A stretch of 64,000 nucleotides of DNA. Source: Metarhizobium sp017305935. GTDB lineage: Bacteria; Pseudomonadota; Alphaproteobacteria; Rhizobiales; Rhizobiaceae. This document shows positions 20,454 through 29,325 of this stretch, in pieces. The notes beneath the pieces were generated by a model that had not been told where the DNA came from, made no database searches, and saw nothing but the letters and a program-made list of their open reading frames with translations. The stretch is from NCBI RefSeq assembly GCF_029601685.1, contig NZ_JARRIR010000006.1, forward strand, positions 124,001 through 188,000, written 5' to 3'. Position numbers and translations under genes: made by a program. Each line of letters begins with the position of its first letter. Within the stretch, counting starts at the first letter, position 1.

Positions 20454-20480
20454 AAGCGCCTGGCGATTGCACAGGCGCTT
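20454..20480 (-). terminator. Intrinsic terminator of the DUF1127 gene
   Basis: On the minus strand, stem AAGCGCCTG / CAGGCGCTT with a 9-base loop is followed by TTGCATTTT, 31 bases beyond the stop codon. Confidence 0.8.
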
Positions 20481-20511
20481 GCAAAAGACCGGATTATCTC
20501 CGGTTTAGGGT

Positions 20512-20658
20512 TCAGCCGGCGATAGCTGCCTTGGCAACCTGACGGATCTGGCCGCGGGAGATGCCGAGATCGTTGAGCTCGCGCGTGGACATACGGTCGA
20601 GTTCTGCAACGGTCTGACGATACTTGCGCCAATTGTTGAATGAACGTGCGATATTCAT
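20512..20658 (-). CDS. DUF1127 (YjiS-like) small arginine-rich protein
   Basis: A 48-residue protein beginning MNIARSFNNWRKYRQ and containing LDRMSTRELNDLGISRGQI, the DUF1127 signature. AAAGAGG lies 5-11 bases before ATG 20658, and a clear terminator follows. Proteins of this type are abundant in Rhizobiaceae and have been linked to RNA metabolism and stress or nutrient adaptation. The gene lies next to the alphar14 RNA on the same strand, 180 bases upstream of the RNA's 5' end, but has its own terminator. Confidence 0.9.
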   Translation of the reverse strand: MNIARSFNNWRKYRQTVAELDRMSTRELNDLGISRGQIRQVAKAAIAG

Positions 20659-20866
20659 GATAGCCTCTTTCTTCGGACTTTCGAAGCCAGCGGCCGATCA
20701 GCGGCGCTTCATTTGCTTCGATGGCTGTCTTATAACCCACGCCACGTCCGATGAGCAGCGCTAAGCTCTCATCTCACCTATACCGCGTTTGCATAGCTAT
20801 TTAGCAGTCTGCCTCAATGGCGACCACAAATCGCCTTCTTCCTGAGCATTCGCAGCAAGAGCCCGG

Positions 20867-21250
20867 TTACAGCCCGGGCTTGACCGAGGGGAATACAGTG
20901 CTGCCGTCCGGCTGCTCGGAAGGGCTGACAAGACCCAGTTCCTTCAGTGCCCGGTGCCAATGGGATTCGTGTTGGCCTTCCGGCCGGCCGTCCGCCTCCC
21001 AGATTTCATAGGCGCGCTGGCGCACCGGCTCCTCGTCAAAGACGGAGGCATCGTCATCGGCGGTCTTGAAGGCATCGCCGAGATCGCGCTTCTGCGGATC
21101 GCTATTGCTCTCGCCGACCGCGTCGCGGGCAGTATCGGGATCGTCCTCGGCTGGCAGATAGCCGCGAGGCCGGTTTTCCTGCGGACCTTCCCAGCGAGGG
21201 GATTGTTCCGTGGTACCGGGGGCGCCGGTCTTGGGTGTATTGATCGCCAT
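20867..21250 (-). CDS. DUF2934 domain protein
   Basis: A 127-residue, highly acidic and polar protein. The first 75 residues are low complexity and probably disordered (TPKTGAPGTTEQSPRWEGP). The core RQRAYEIWEADGRPEGQHE (about residues 78-96) is the DUF2934 motif, followed by a short helix. No catalytic residues, signal peptide or membrane segment are seen. The function of this family is unknown; it is common in rhizobia. A 7-bp stem GC-rich hairpin (20860-20880) overlaps the stop codon. The 208 bases upstream of the DUF1127 gene, between the two, hold no other gene. Confidence 0.75.
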   Translation of the reverse strand: MAINTPKTGAPGTTEQSPRWEGPQENRPRGYLPAEDDPDTARDAVGESNSDPQKRDLGDAFKTADDDASVFDEEPVRQRAYEIWEADGRPEGQHESHWHRALKELGLVSPSEQPDGSTVFPSVKPGL

Positions 21251-21301
21251 GATATCTCTCCTCTGTCAAAGAGCTAACCGCCGCCCGGCGGGAAAGTTCC
21301 G

Positions 21302-22195
21302 TCAACCACGCCTGTCGACGCTTTGGGCGCGGATCATGTCTATGATCGCCGAAAAATCGCGGTCCGCACCGCCGCTTTCGCTGAACTGCCGATAAAGGCG
21401 CAACGCAGCCCGGCCGAGCGGCGTATCCGCACCGCTCACCTCCGCCGCCGCCTGCGACAAGTCGAGATCCTTCAGCATCAGCGCCGCCGCAAAACCCGGC
21501 CGGTAGCCGTTGTTGGAGGGCGCGGTAGGTACGGGGCCGGGCACCGGGCAATAGGTGGTCAGCGACCAGCATTGCCCCGACGACACCGAGGCGACATCGA
21601 ACAGCGCCTGATGCGCAAGCCCCAGCTTTTCCGCCAGCACGAAGGCCTCGCCGACCGCGATCATCGAAATGCCGAGGATCATGTTGTTGCAGATTTTTGC
21701 CGCCTGCCCCATGGACGCGCCGCCGCAATGGATGATGCGCTTGCCCATCGTCTGCAGGATCGGCTCGGCTTTTGCGAAAACCGGCTGCTCGCCGCCGACC
21801 ATGAAGGCGAGGCCGCCGCTCGCCGCTCCCGCCGTTCCGCCGGAGACCGGGGCATCCAGCGACGGGCAATTATGGGCGGCGGCCATCGCATGCGCCTGTC
21901 GGGCGCTGTCGATATCGATGGTCGAGCAATCGATAAGCAGCGTGCGCTCGGGCACCAGCGACACGAGCTGCGACCAGACGTTCAGCACATGCCGGCCGGC
22001 CGGCAGCATGGTCAGCACCGTATCGCAGCCAGCGACGGTCTCTTCCAGCGTGTTCGCGACGCGCAAGCCGCTCTGCCGCGCTTGGTCGCAGGCCACGGAG
22101 ACGACATCGAAGCCGGTGACGTCATGCCCCGCCTTGGCGAGATTGGCCACCATGGGACCGCCCATATGGCCGAGGCCGATGAATCCGATGCTCAT
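21302..22195 (-). CDS. mmsB: 3-hydroxyisobutyrate dehydrogenase
   Basis: A 297-residue NAD-dependent enzyme oxidising 3-hydroxyisobutyrate to methylmalonate semialdehyde in valine breakdown. The N-terminal Rossmann motif GFIGLGHMGGPMV (residues 4-16), substrate segment DAPVSGGTAGA (about 119-129) and catalytic Lys in GQAAKICNNM (about 168-177) match the family. AGGAGG stands 6-11 bases before the start. It is the last gene of the leftward valine operon, 17 bases after the hydrolase gene. The next step, methylmalonate semialdehyde dehydrogenase, is not in the window. Confidence 0.93.
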   Translation of the reverse strand: MSIGFIGLGHMGGPMVANLAKAGHDVTGFDVVSVACDQARQSGLRVANTLEETVAGCDTVLTMLPAGRHVLNVWSQLVSLVPERTLLIDCSTIDIDSARQAHAMAAAHNCPSLDAPVSGGTAGAASGGLAFMVGGEQPVFAKAEPILQTMGKRIIHCGGASMGQAAKICNNMILGISMIAVGEAFVLAEKLGLAHQALFDVASVSSGQCWSLTTYCPVPGPVPTAPSNNGYRPGFAAALMLKDLDLSQAAAEVSGADTPLGRAALRLYRQFSESGGADRDFSAIIDMIRAQSVDRRG

Positions 22196-22212
22196 CTTCG
22201 TCTCCTCCTGCT

Positions 22213-23277
22213 TTAACCGGAAAACAACCTTTCATGCTCGCTCGGAAAGAAGGCGGCGATATCCGCCTCGCTGACCGCGTCCAAAGTCGCGGGCTGCCAA
22301 CGCGGGTTGCGATCCTTGTCGATCACCGCCGCGCGCACGCCCTCGTAGAAATCGGGATTGGCGAGCACGGCATCCGTGGCGGCGAATTCCCGCTCCAGGC
22401 AATCCTCCAGCCACGCGGCCTGTCGCCCCAGCCGCAATAGCCGCAGGGTGACATGCAGGATGCGTGGCGATTTGGTGTTCAGCGTCGCCAGCGTCTTGCC
22501 GGCGAAATCGCTGTCGTCCGCCTCCAGGGCGGTGATGATCGCCTCGATCCTGTCATGTGCGAACAGCCGGTCGATTGTCGCCACGAAGGGCGCAAGCGTT
22601 GCGGCCGGGGCCGGCGCGGCAAGCTCCGCAATCGCCGCCGCGACCTGCGCCGCATCGCCGGCTGCCGCCAGCGCCTCGATCAAGGCTTCGCGCCGGTCGG
22701 ACGGCATGAAATGGTCGGCGAGGCCGAGCGCCATGACATCGCCGGCGCCGACGATCTCGCCCGTCAGGCCGAGATAAGTACCGCCCTCGCCCGGTTGGCG
22801 GGTGAGGAACCACGACGCGCCGACATCGGGAAAGAAGCCGATGCCGGTTTCCGGCATGGCGAAGCGCGTCCGCTCGGTGACGATGCGGTGGCGGGCATAG
22901 ACGGAGAGCCCGACGCCGCCGCCCATGACGATGCCGTCCATCAGCGCGACGGTGGGTTTGGAAAAGCGGGCGATGCGGGCATCGAGGCGATATTCCTCAC
23001 GCCAGAAACGCGTCGCGAGCCCATCGCCGGCCCGGCCGCTGTCATGCATGGCCCGGATATCGCCGCCGGCGCAGAAACCACGCTCGCCCTCGCCGACGAA
23101 CAGGACGGCGGCGATGCCGGCATCCGCCTCGAACGCATCCAGCGCGGCGTCGATAGCGCGGACCATGCCAAGCGTCAGGCTGTTCAGCGCCTTCGGGCGG
23201 TTGAGCCTGACGAGGCCGAGCGTGCCGTGACGCTCGACCAGTGTTTCCGGGGGGACGGTGTCAGATATGGAGTGCAT
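22213..23277 (-). CDS. 3-hydroxyisobutyryl-CoA hydrolase (crotonase fold)
   Basis: A 354-residue crotonase-superfamily protein. GFCAGGDIRAMH (about residues 73-84) forms the oxyanion hole, and METGIGFFPDVGASWFLTR is typical of the hydrolase branch. The C-terminal extension of about 130 residues also distinguishes it from simple enoyl-CoA hydratases. It hydrolyses 3-hydroxyisobutyryl-CoA in the valine path, directly before the mmsB step. ATG 23277 (MHSISDTVPP) is used; it overlaps the lpdV stop by 17 bases. The upstream in-frame extension is out-of-family. Confidence 0.9.
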   Translation of the reverse strand: MHSISDTVPPETLVERHGTLGLVRLNRPKALNSLTLGMVRAIDAALDAFEADAGIAAVLFVGEGERGFCAGGDIRAMHDSGRAGDGLATRFWREEYRLDARIARFSKPTVALMDGIVMGGGVGLSVYARHRIVTERTRFAMPETGIGFFPDVGASWFLTRQPGEGGTYLGLTGEIVGAGDVMALGLADHFMPSDRREALIEALAAAGDAAQVAAAIAELAAPAPAATLAPFVATIDRLFAHDRIEAIITALEADDSDFAGKTLATLNTKSPRILHVTLRLLRLGRQAAWLEDCLEREFAATDAVLANPDFYEGVRAAVIDKDRNPRWQPATLDAVSEADIAAFFPSEHERLFSG

Positions 23278-24650
23278 GGCCAAGCGCCTTGAATGCAGCC
23301 TCCTGGAAGGCTTCGCTGCGAGTCGGATGTGCATGGATCGTACCGGCAATATCCTCCAGCCGCGCGCCCATTTCGATGGAAAGCGCAAACGCCGACGAGA
23401 GTTCCGAGATTTCCGCCCCGACTGCCTGCACGCCGAGCACCAAATGATTGTCGGCGCGGACGACGATGCGCACGAAGCCCTCCTCCTCCCCGGTCGTCAA
23501 GGCCCGGCCATTGGCGGCGAAAGGGAAACGCGCCACCTTGACATCAAGCCCCTGCGCCTGCGCCTCGGCCGGCGACAGGCCGGCACCGACGATCTGCGGA
23601 TCGGTGAAGCAGACGGCGGGAATGCAGCGTTTGTCCCAGACGCGTTTCGCGCCCGATTTCCGCCACCATCTCGCCCTGTGCCATGGCCCGATGCGCCAGC
23701 ATCGGTTCGCCGGTGACGTCGCCGATGGCGAAGACGCCGCGCATCGAGGTGCGGCAGCGGTCGTCGATGCGGATGAAGCGGCCGGCGCGGTCGAGATCCA
23801 GTTCCTCGATGCCCCAGCCGTCGATGGACGGCCGGCGGCCGACGGTGACGAGAATGCGGTCTGCGGCCAGGTTTTGCGTCTCCTTGTCCGTGCGCACCAC
23901 AATGCCGGCGCCATCCGGCGCAAGCCCTTCGGCGCTAGCCCCGAGCAGCACGCGGATACTCAGCCTGTCGAGCCGCGCCATTACCGGCTTCACCAGTTCC
24001 TCGTCGTACTGCGGCAGAAGCTGCCGCGTCGCCTCGACCACAGTCACCTCGGTACCCAGCTTGGCGAAGGCGGTGCCGAGTTCGAGGCCGATATAGCCGC
24101 CGCCGACCACCACCAGCCGGCGCGGCACCTCGTGCAAGGCCAAGGCCTCGGTCGAGGAGATCACCGGCCCGCCAAAAGGCAGCGACGGCAACGCAACGGG
24201 CTCCGAGCCGGTGGCAATGACCACGGCCTCGGCGCGAACCATCTGCATGCCGGTCTCGGTCTCGACCTCGACGGTCTTGCCGTCACGAAACCGCGCCGTG
24301 CCATGCAGGATTTTGACCCGCGCCCGCTGCAAAAGCCCGGTGACGCCGCCGCTGAGGCGGCCGACGATGCCGTCCTTCCAGTCGATGGCGGCCCCGAGAT
24401 CGATGTCCGGCGTCTGGACCTTGATGCCTAATAGCCCCTTCCCCTCCGCCATCCTTTTCGCGGCGTGGAAGGTTTCGGCGACATGGATGAGCGCCTTGGA
24501 GGGGATACAGCCGACGGTCAGGCAGGTGCCGCCCGGCCTGCGGCGCTCGACGATGACGGTATCGATGCCGAGCTGGCCGGCGCGGATGGCGCAGGCATAG
24601 CCGCCGGGGCCGGCGCCGATGACGAGAAGCTTGCAGGTGATCTCTTTCAT
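23261..24650 (-). pseudogene. lpdV: Dihydrolipoyl dehydrogenase (E3) of branched-chain 2-oxoacid dehydrogenase, frameshifted
   Basis: Two overlapping frames together make one E3 of about 462 residues, the normal length. The N-terminal part has the FAD motif GAGPGGYACAIRAGQLG and redox disulfide GGTCLTVGCIPSKAL. The C-terminal part begins near KRVWDKRCIPAVCF and keeps the catalytic HAHPTRSEAF. The frame breaks at a GGG run (23652-23654): one extra G separates MVAEIG from AKRVWD. Removing it restores the protein exactly. As given, translation would run into a nonsense tail to 23544, losing the dimer interface and catalytic His. It could be a true mutation or a sequencing error; both halves look otherwise intact. 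It follows bkdB by 9 bases. Confidence 0.88.
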
Positions 24651-24659
24651 GGCCGGCCC

Positions 24660-25916
24660 TCAGGTGTCGATGAAGATCAGCGCCGGCGTTTCGAGAAGCG
24701 CCTTGATCCGCTGGATGAAGGTGGCGGCGTCCCAGCCGTCGATAATGCGATGATCGAAGCTGGAGGACAGGTTCATCATCCGCCGCGGCACGAACTGGCT
24801 GCCATCCCAGACCGGGCGCATGACGATCTTGTTGACGCCGATGATCGCCACTTCCGGGTGGTTGATCAGCGGCGTCGAGGCGATGCCGCCAAGCGCCCCG
24901 AGCGAGCTGATGGTGATGGTCGAGCCGCTGAGTTCATCACGCTGGGCGCTGCCGGTGCGGGCGGCCTCCGCGACGCGGGCAAGCTCGGTCGCGCAATCCC
25001 AGATGCCGCGCGCCTCGGCATGGCGCACCACCGGCACCGTCAGCCCCGCCGGTGTCTGGGTGGCGATGCCGATATGCACGGCGCTATAGCGGCTGACGAT
25101 GCCGGCGGCATCGTCGAAGGTGGCGTTCAGCGCCGGCTGCTCGGCAATGGTGCGCACCAGCGCCCGCATCAGGAAAGGCAGGACGGTCAGTTTCGGCTGG
25201 TCCGGCTTGCGCTCCCGGTTCATCGCCGCGCGCAGTTCTTCGAGATCGGTGACATCGACCTCCTCGACATAGGTGATGTGAGGAATGCGCGACACTGATA
25301 GCGCCATCTTGTCGGCGATGCGGCGGCGCAGGCCGGTGACCTTGACCGCCTCGACATGGGTTTTTCGCGCCAGGCCGGCGGCGGGCGCGGTGGACGGCGC
25401 CCCTTGGGAAAGGAAGAGGTCGAGATCCTCATGGATGATGCGGCCGGCCGGGCCGGTACCGCGCAGCTGCCGCAGGTCGATACCCGCCTCCTGCGCCCGG
25501 CGGCGCACGGCGGGCGAGGCCAATGGCTTGGCCGCCGGCTCCGGTTCGGCTCGCGATGCAACGGGCTTTTCCACCGATGCGGGTTTTGCGACAGCGACTG
25601 GAGGCGGCTCGACAAGCGGTCCCGCCTGCTTCGCCTCGGCGGGCGCGGCAGCGGTCTGTGGCTCCACCGCCTCCCCTTCGAGCGCGATGCGCACCAGCGG
25701 CGCCTTGACGGCGATGCTGTCGCCGATCTCGCCGGCAAGCCAGGTGACGGTGCCGGCGACGGGCGAGGGAATTTCCACCGTCGCCTTGTCGGTCATCACG
25801 GCGGCGAGCACCGTGTCCTCGCGCACCACATCACCCGGCTTCACATGCCATTCGACGATTTCCGCTTCGGCGACGCCTTCGCCGACATCGGGCATTCTCA
25901 GGACGAAATCGGCCAT
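24660..25916 (-). CDS. bkdB: Branched-chain 2-oxoacid dehydrogenase E2 (lipoamide acyltransferase)
   Basis: A 418-residue core subunit moving the acyl group from E1 to CoA. The single lipoyl domain carries its Lys in MTDKATVEI (K44). An Ala/Pro-rich linker follows (about 85-135), then the E1/E3-binding domain VRRRAQEAGIDLRQLRGTG (about 140-160) and the catalytic domain with SSSFDHRIIDGWDA (His-x3-Asp-Gly) near the C-terminus. ATG 25916 (MADFVLRMPDVGEG) starts exactly at the lipoyl domain; the longer frame upstream overlaps bkdA2 and is not family-like. It lies two bases after bkdA2. Confidence 0.95.
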   Translation of the reverse strand: MADFVLRMPDVGEGVAEAEIVEWHVKPGDVVREDTVLAAVMTDKATVEIPSPVAGTVTWLAGEIGDSIAVKAPLVRIALEGEAVEPQTAAAPAEAKQAGPLVEPPPVAVAKPASVEKPVASRAEPEPAAKPLASPAVRRRAQEAGIDLRQLRGTGPAGRIIHEDLDLFLSQGAPSTAPAAGLARKTHVEAVKVTGLRRRIADKMALSVSRIPHITYVEEVDVTDLEELRAAMNRERKPDQPKLTVLPFLMRALVRTIAEQPALNATFDDAAGIVSRYSAVHIGIATQTPAGLTVPVVRHAEARGIWDCATELARVAEAARTGSAQRDELSGSTITISSLGALGGIASTPLINHPEVAIIGVNKIVMRPVWDGSQFVPRRMMNLSSSFDHRIIDGWDAATFIQRIKALLETPALIFIDT

Positions 25917-25918
25917 GG

Positions 25919-26932
25919 TCACGCCTCCATGACTTCGGTGAGCGCGCGGCCGACGCGCGCGGGGCCAGGAAAATAATCCCATTCCTGCGCATGCGGATAG
26001 GGCGTATCCCAGCCCGCGACCCGCACGACCGGCGCTTCCAGATGGTAGAAGCAATGTTCCTGCACCAGCGCCGCCACCTCTGCCCCGAAACCGGAAGTCA
26101 GCGTCGCCTCATGCACGACGACGCAGCGCCCAGTCTTCGAGACGGAGCGGACGATGGTATCGAGATCGAGCGGCAGCAGGCTGCGCAGGTCGATGATTTC
26201 GGCATCGATGCCGGTTTCCTCGGCCGCCGCCAGCGCCACATGCACCATGGTGCCGTAGGCGATGATGGTGACGCCCTTGCCGGGGCGACGGATTTCCGCC
26301 TTACCGATGGGGATGGTGTAATGACCCTCCGGCACCTCGCCCAGCTCGTGCTTCGACCATGGCGTCACCGCCCGGTCGTGATGGCCGTCGAATGGGCCGT
26401 TGTAGAGCCGCTTGGGTTCGAGGAACATCACCGGGTCCGGATCTTCGATGGCCGAGATCAGCAGGCCCTTGGCGTCATAGGGGTTGGACGGCACGATCAC
26501 CTTCAGCCCGCAGACATGGGTGAACAGCGCTTCCGGGCTCTGGCTATGCGTCTGGCCGCCGAAAATGCCGCCGCCGGTCGGCATGCGCAACACGATAGGG
26601 CAGGTGAAATCGCCGTTGGAGCGATAGCGGATGCGCGCTGCTTCTTGTGTGATCTGGTCATAGGCCGGATACATGTAATCGGCGAACTGGATTTCGACAC
26701 AGGGTTTCAGTCCATAGGCCGCCATGCCGATCGCCGTGCCGACGATACCGGATTCGCTGATCGGCGTGTCGAAACAGCGGGTCTTGCCGTATTTCGCCTG
26801 AAGCCCCTGCGTGGCGCGAAAGACGCCGCCGAAATAACCGACATCCTCGCCGAAGACCACGACATCGTCGTCGCGCCCCATCGATATATCCATGGCGCTG
26901 CGCACCGCTTCGATCATCGTCATCCTGGCCAT
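25919..26932 (-). CDS. bkdA2: Branched-chain 2-oxoacid dehydrogenase E1 beta subunit
   Basis: A 337-residue subunit that pairs with E1 alpha to decarboxylate the 2-oxoacids of valine, leucine and isoleucine. VVFGEDVGYFGGVFRAT, TPISESGIVGTAIGMA and the C-terminal WDTPYPHAQEWDYFP are characteristic. ATG 26932 is preferred over an upstream TTG; it lies 2 bases after the bkdA1 stop codon. It sits in the middle of the valine operon. Confidence 0.95.
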   Translation of the reverse strand: MARMTMIEAVRSAMDISMGRDDDVVVFGEDVGYFGGVFRATQGLQAKYGKTRCFDTPISESGIVGTAIGMAAYGLKPCVEIQFADYMYPAYDQITQEAARIRYRSNGDFTCPIVLRMPTGGGIFGGQTHSQSPEALFTHVCGLKVIVPSNPYDAKGLLISAIEDPDPVMFLEPKRLYNGPFDGHHDRAVTPWSKHELGEVPEGHYTIPIGKAEIRRPGKGVTIIAYGTMVHVALAAAEETGIDAEIIDLRSLLPLDLDTIVRSVSKTGRCVVVHEATLTSGFGAEVAALVQEHCFYHLEAPVVRVAGWDTPYPHAQEWDYFPGPARVGRALTEVMEA

Positions 26933-26934
26933 GG

Positions 26935-28167
26935 TCAATATCCTGCCTTCTGGCGCTGGCGGCGGATATGCGGCGGCATTTCCGCATAGACGCCTTCGAA
27001 AATATCGCGGACGGAGGGTTTGCCGCCGGCATGCAGCGTGCCGTGGCTTTCGGCCTCGCGCTGCGCCTCGATCACCTCGTCCATGATTTCGGCCTCGGCC
27101 TGGGCATGCCGCTCCTCTGACCAGACGCCGCGAACAATCAGATGCTTCTTCAGTCGCAGCACGGGATCACCGAGCGGCCATGCCTCGGATTCGGTCTTCG
27201 GGCGATAGGCGCCGGGATCGTCGGAGCTGGAATGGGCGCCGACGCGGTAGGTGACATATTCGATCAGCGTCGGCCCGAGATTGCGCCGCGCGCGCTCCGC
27301 CGCCCAGCCCGCCACCGCATGGACGGCAAGATAATCATTGCCATCGACGCGCAGCGCCGGAATTCCGAAACCGAGGCCGCGCGCCGCAAACGTTCCCGAA
27401 CCGCCGCGCGCGATGCCCTGGAATGTCGAGATCGCCCATTGATTGTTGACGATGTTGAGGATGACGGGGGCCTTATAGGTGGAGGCGAAGACCAGCGCCG
27501 AGTGAAAATCCGATTCCGCCGTCGAACCGTCGCCGATCCAGGCGGCCGCGATGCGGGTATCGCCCTTGATCGCCGAGGCCATGGCCCAACCGACCGCCTG
27601 CACATATTGCGTGGCGAGATTGCCGGAGACGGTGAAGAAGCCGTGTTCCTTCGAGGAATGCAGCACCGGCATCTGCCGGCCATGCAGTGGATCGAGTTCG
27701 TTGGAAAAGATCTGGTTCATCATCGTGACCAGTGGATAGTCATCGGCGATCAACAGCCCCGCCTGGCGATAGGTCGGGAAATTCATGTCGCCCTTTTCCA
27801 GCGCCTTGCGGAAACCGCAGCTCACCGCCTCTTCGCCCAGATGCTGCATGTAGAAGGAGGTCTTGCCTTGGCGCTGCGCCATCAGCATGCGGGCATCGAA
27901 GGCGCGCAGCCGCATCATGTTGCGCAGGCCGGTCAGCAATTGCGCGTCGGTCAGCGACCCGGCCCAGGGGCCGACCGCCTCGCCTTCGCGATTGAGCACG
28001 CGGATGATCGAATAGGCGAGGTCGCGGATCGTATCGGGGGCGGCATCGACCTCCGGGCGCGGCACGCTGCCGGCCTTGGGAATTTTCACATTGGAGAAAT
28101 CCGGCTGTCCGCCCGGCCGTACGGCGGGCTCCGGGACATGCAGGCTCAATCGGGTGGTTTCGGTCAT
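26935..28167 (-). CDS. bkdA1: Branched-chain 2-oxoacid dehydrogenase E1 alpha subunit
   Basis: A 410-residue thiamine diphosphate subunit. The TPP motif is visible as GDGSTAESDFHSALVF ... NNQWAIS (about residues 196-230), and the phosphorylation-loop-like RVGAHSSSDDPGAYR follows near residue 320. The N-terminal extension LSLHVPEPAVRPGGQPDFS is usual for bacterial branched-chain E1 alpha. It begins 30 bases after the acyl-CoA dehydrogenase stop. Confidence 0.95.
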   Translation of the reverse strand: MTETTRLSLHVPEPAVRPGGQPDFSNVKIPKAGSVPRPEVDAAPDTIRDLAYSIIRVLNREGEAVGPWAGSLTDAQLLTGLRNMMRLRAFDARMLMAQRQGKTSFYMQHLGEEAVSCGFRKALEKGDMNFPTYRQAGLLIADDYPLVTMMNQIFSNELDPLHGRQMPVLHSSKEHGFFTVSGNLATQYVQAVGWAMASAIKGDTRIAAAWIGDGSTAESDFHSALVFASTYKAPVILNIVNNQWAISTFQGIARGGSGTFAARGLGFGIPALRVDGNDYLAVHAVAGWAAERARRNLGPTLIEYVTYRVGAHSSSDDPGAYRPKTESEAWPLGDPVLRLKKHLIVRGVWSEERHAQAEAEIMDEVIEAQREAESHGTLHAGGKPSVRDIFEGVYAEMPPHIRRQRQKAGY

Positions 28168-28197
28168 GCCTTCTCACCTCCTTCTAATCCCGCGCGG

Positions 28198-29325
28198 CTA
28201 GAGCGCGCGGGCGATCACCATGCGCTGGATATCGCTGGTCCCTTCGTAAATCTGGCAGATGCGCACATCCCGATAGATGCGCTCGACCGGGTAATCGGCC
28301 ATGTAGCCATAGCCGCCATGAATCTGGATCGCGTCGGAGCAGACGCGCTCGGCGATCTCCGAGGCGAAGAGTTTGGCCATCGAGGCTTCCGAAAGGCAGG
28401 GCTCACCCACTTCCTTCAATGCCGCCGCATGCAGCACAAGCTGGCGCGCCGCCTCGATACGCGTCGCCATGTCGGCGAGGCGAAAGGCGACGGCCTGATG
28501 CTCGGCAATCGGCTTGCCGAAGGCGATGCGCTCGCGGGCATAATCCCGCGCCGCCTCGAAGGCCGCCCGCGCCATGCCGACCGCCTGCGCCGCGATGCCG
28601 ATGCGCCCGCCTTCGAGATGCGCCAGCGCGATTTTATACCCCTCGCCCTCCGCGCCGAGGCGCAGCTCGGCGGGAATGCGCATATTGGTAAAGGCGATCT
28701 GGCAGGTATCGGAGGCATGTAGCCCGAGCTTTTCCTCAACGCGCACCACCTCATAGCCGGGCGTCTCGGTCGGCACGATGAAGGCGGTGATGCCCTTCTT
28801 GCCGGCCGCCGGATCGGTCAGCGCAAAGACGATGATGACATGGCCGTTCTTGCCCGAGGTGATGAACTGCTTGGCGCCGTCGATGACATACTCGTCACCC
28901 TCGCGCCGCGCCCGCGTCTTCAGGTTGGAGGCGTCGGAGCCGGCCTGCGGCTCGGTGAGCGCAAAACCGCCGATCCACTCGCCGCAGCTAAGTTTCGGCA
29001 GGAAACGCTGCTTCTGCTCCTCGGTGCCGAAATTCAGGATCGGCAGGCAGCCGACGGAATTGTGGACGCTCATGATCGTCGAGCAGGGGCCGTCGCCTGC
29101 GGCGATCTCCTCCAGCGCCAGCGCATAGGCAATGGCGCCGGTCTCGGCCCCGCCATAGGCTTCCGGCACCAGCATGCCGAGAAAACCGAGTTGACCCATC
29201 TCCCGCAATTCTTCACGCGGGAAATGGCTTTGACGATCCCGTTCCGCAGCCCCCGGCGCCAGCCGCTCGCGGGCGAAATCGCGGGCCATGTCGCGGATCT
29301 GCCGCTGGGCTTCGGTGAGGATCAT
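28198..29325 (-). CDS. Acyl-CoA dehydrogenase, probably isobutyryl-CoA dehydrogenase
   Basis: A 375-residue FAD enzyme. WIGGFALTEPQAGSDASN (about residues 119-136) and the C-terminal IQIHGGYGYMADYPVERIYRD are the family signatures. The catalytic Glu probably lies in YEGTSDIQ near residue 365. Its place between a thiolase and the bkd genes and before 3-hydroxyisobutyryl-CoA hydrolase suggests oxidation of isobutyryl-CoA (valine) or 2-methylbutyryl-CoA (isoleucine). Electrons would go to ETF, not encoded here. The start overlaps the thiolase stop (ATGA). Confidence 0.88.
   Translation of the reverse strand: MILTEAQRQIRDMARDFARERLAPGAAERDRQSHFPREELREMGQLGFLGMLVPEAYGGAETGAIAYALALEEIAAGDGPCSTIMSVHNSVGCLPILNFGTEEQKQRFLPKLSCGEWIGGFALTEPQAGSDASNLKTRARREGDEYVIDGAKQFITSGKNGHVIIVFALTDPAAGKKGITAFIVPTETPGYEVVRVEEKLGLHASDTCQIAFTNMRIPAELRLGAEGEGYKIALAHLEGGRIGIAAQAVGMARAAFEAARDYARERIAFGKPIAEHQAVAFRLADMATRIEAARQLVLHAAALKEVGEPCLSEASMAKLFASEIAERVCSDAIQIHGGYGYMADYPVERIYRDVRICQIYEGTSDIQRMVIARAL

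Noticed and set aside
23544..23923. Two separate genes in the lpdV region
   Set aside because: Each part lacks half of the same enzyme and the break is one base in a G run, so one frameshifted gene explains both.
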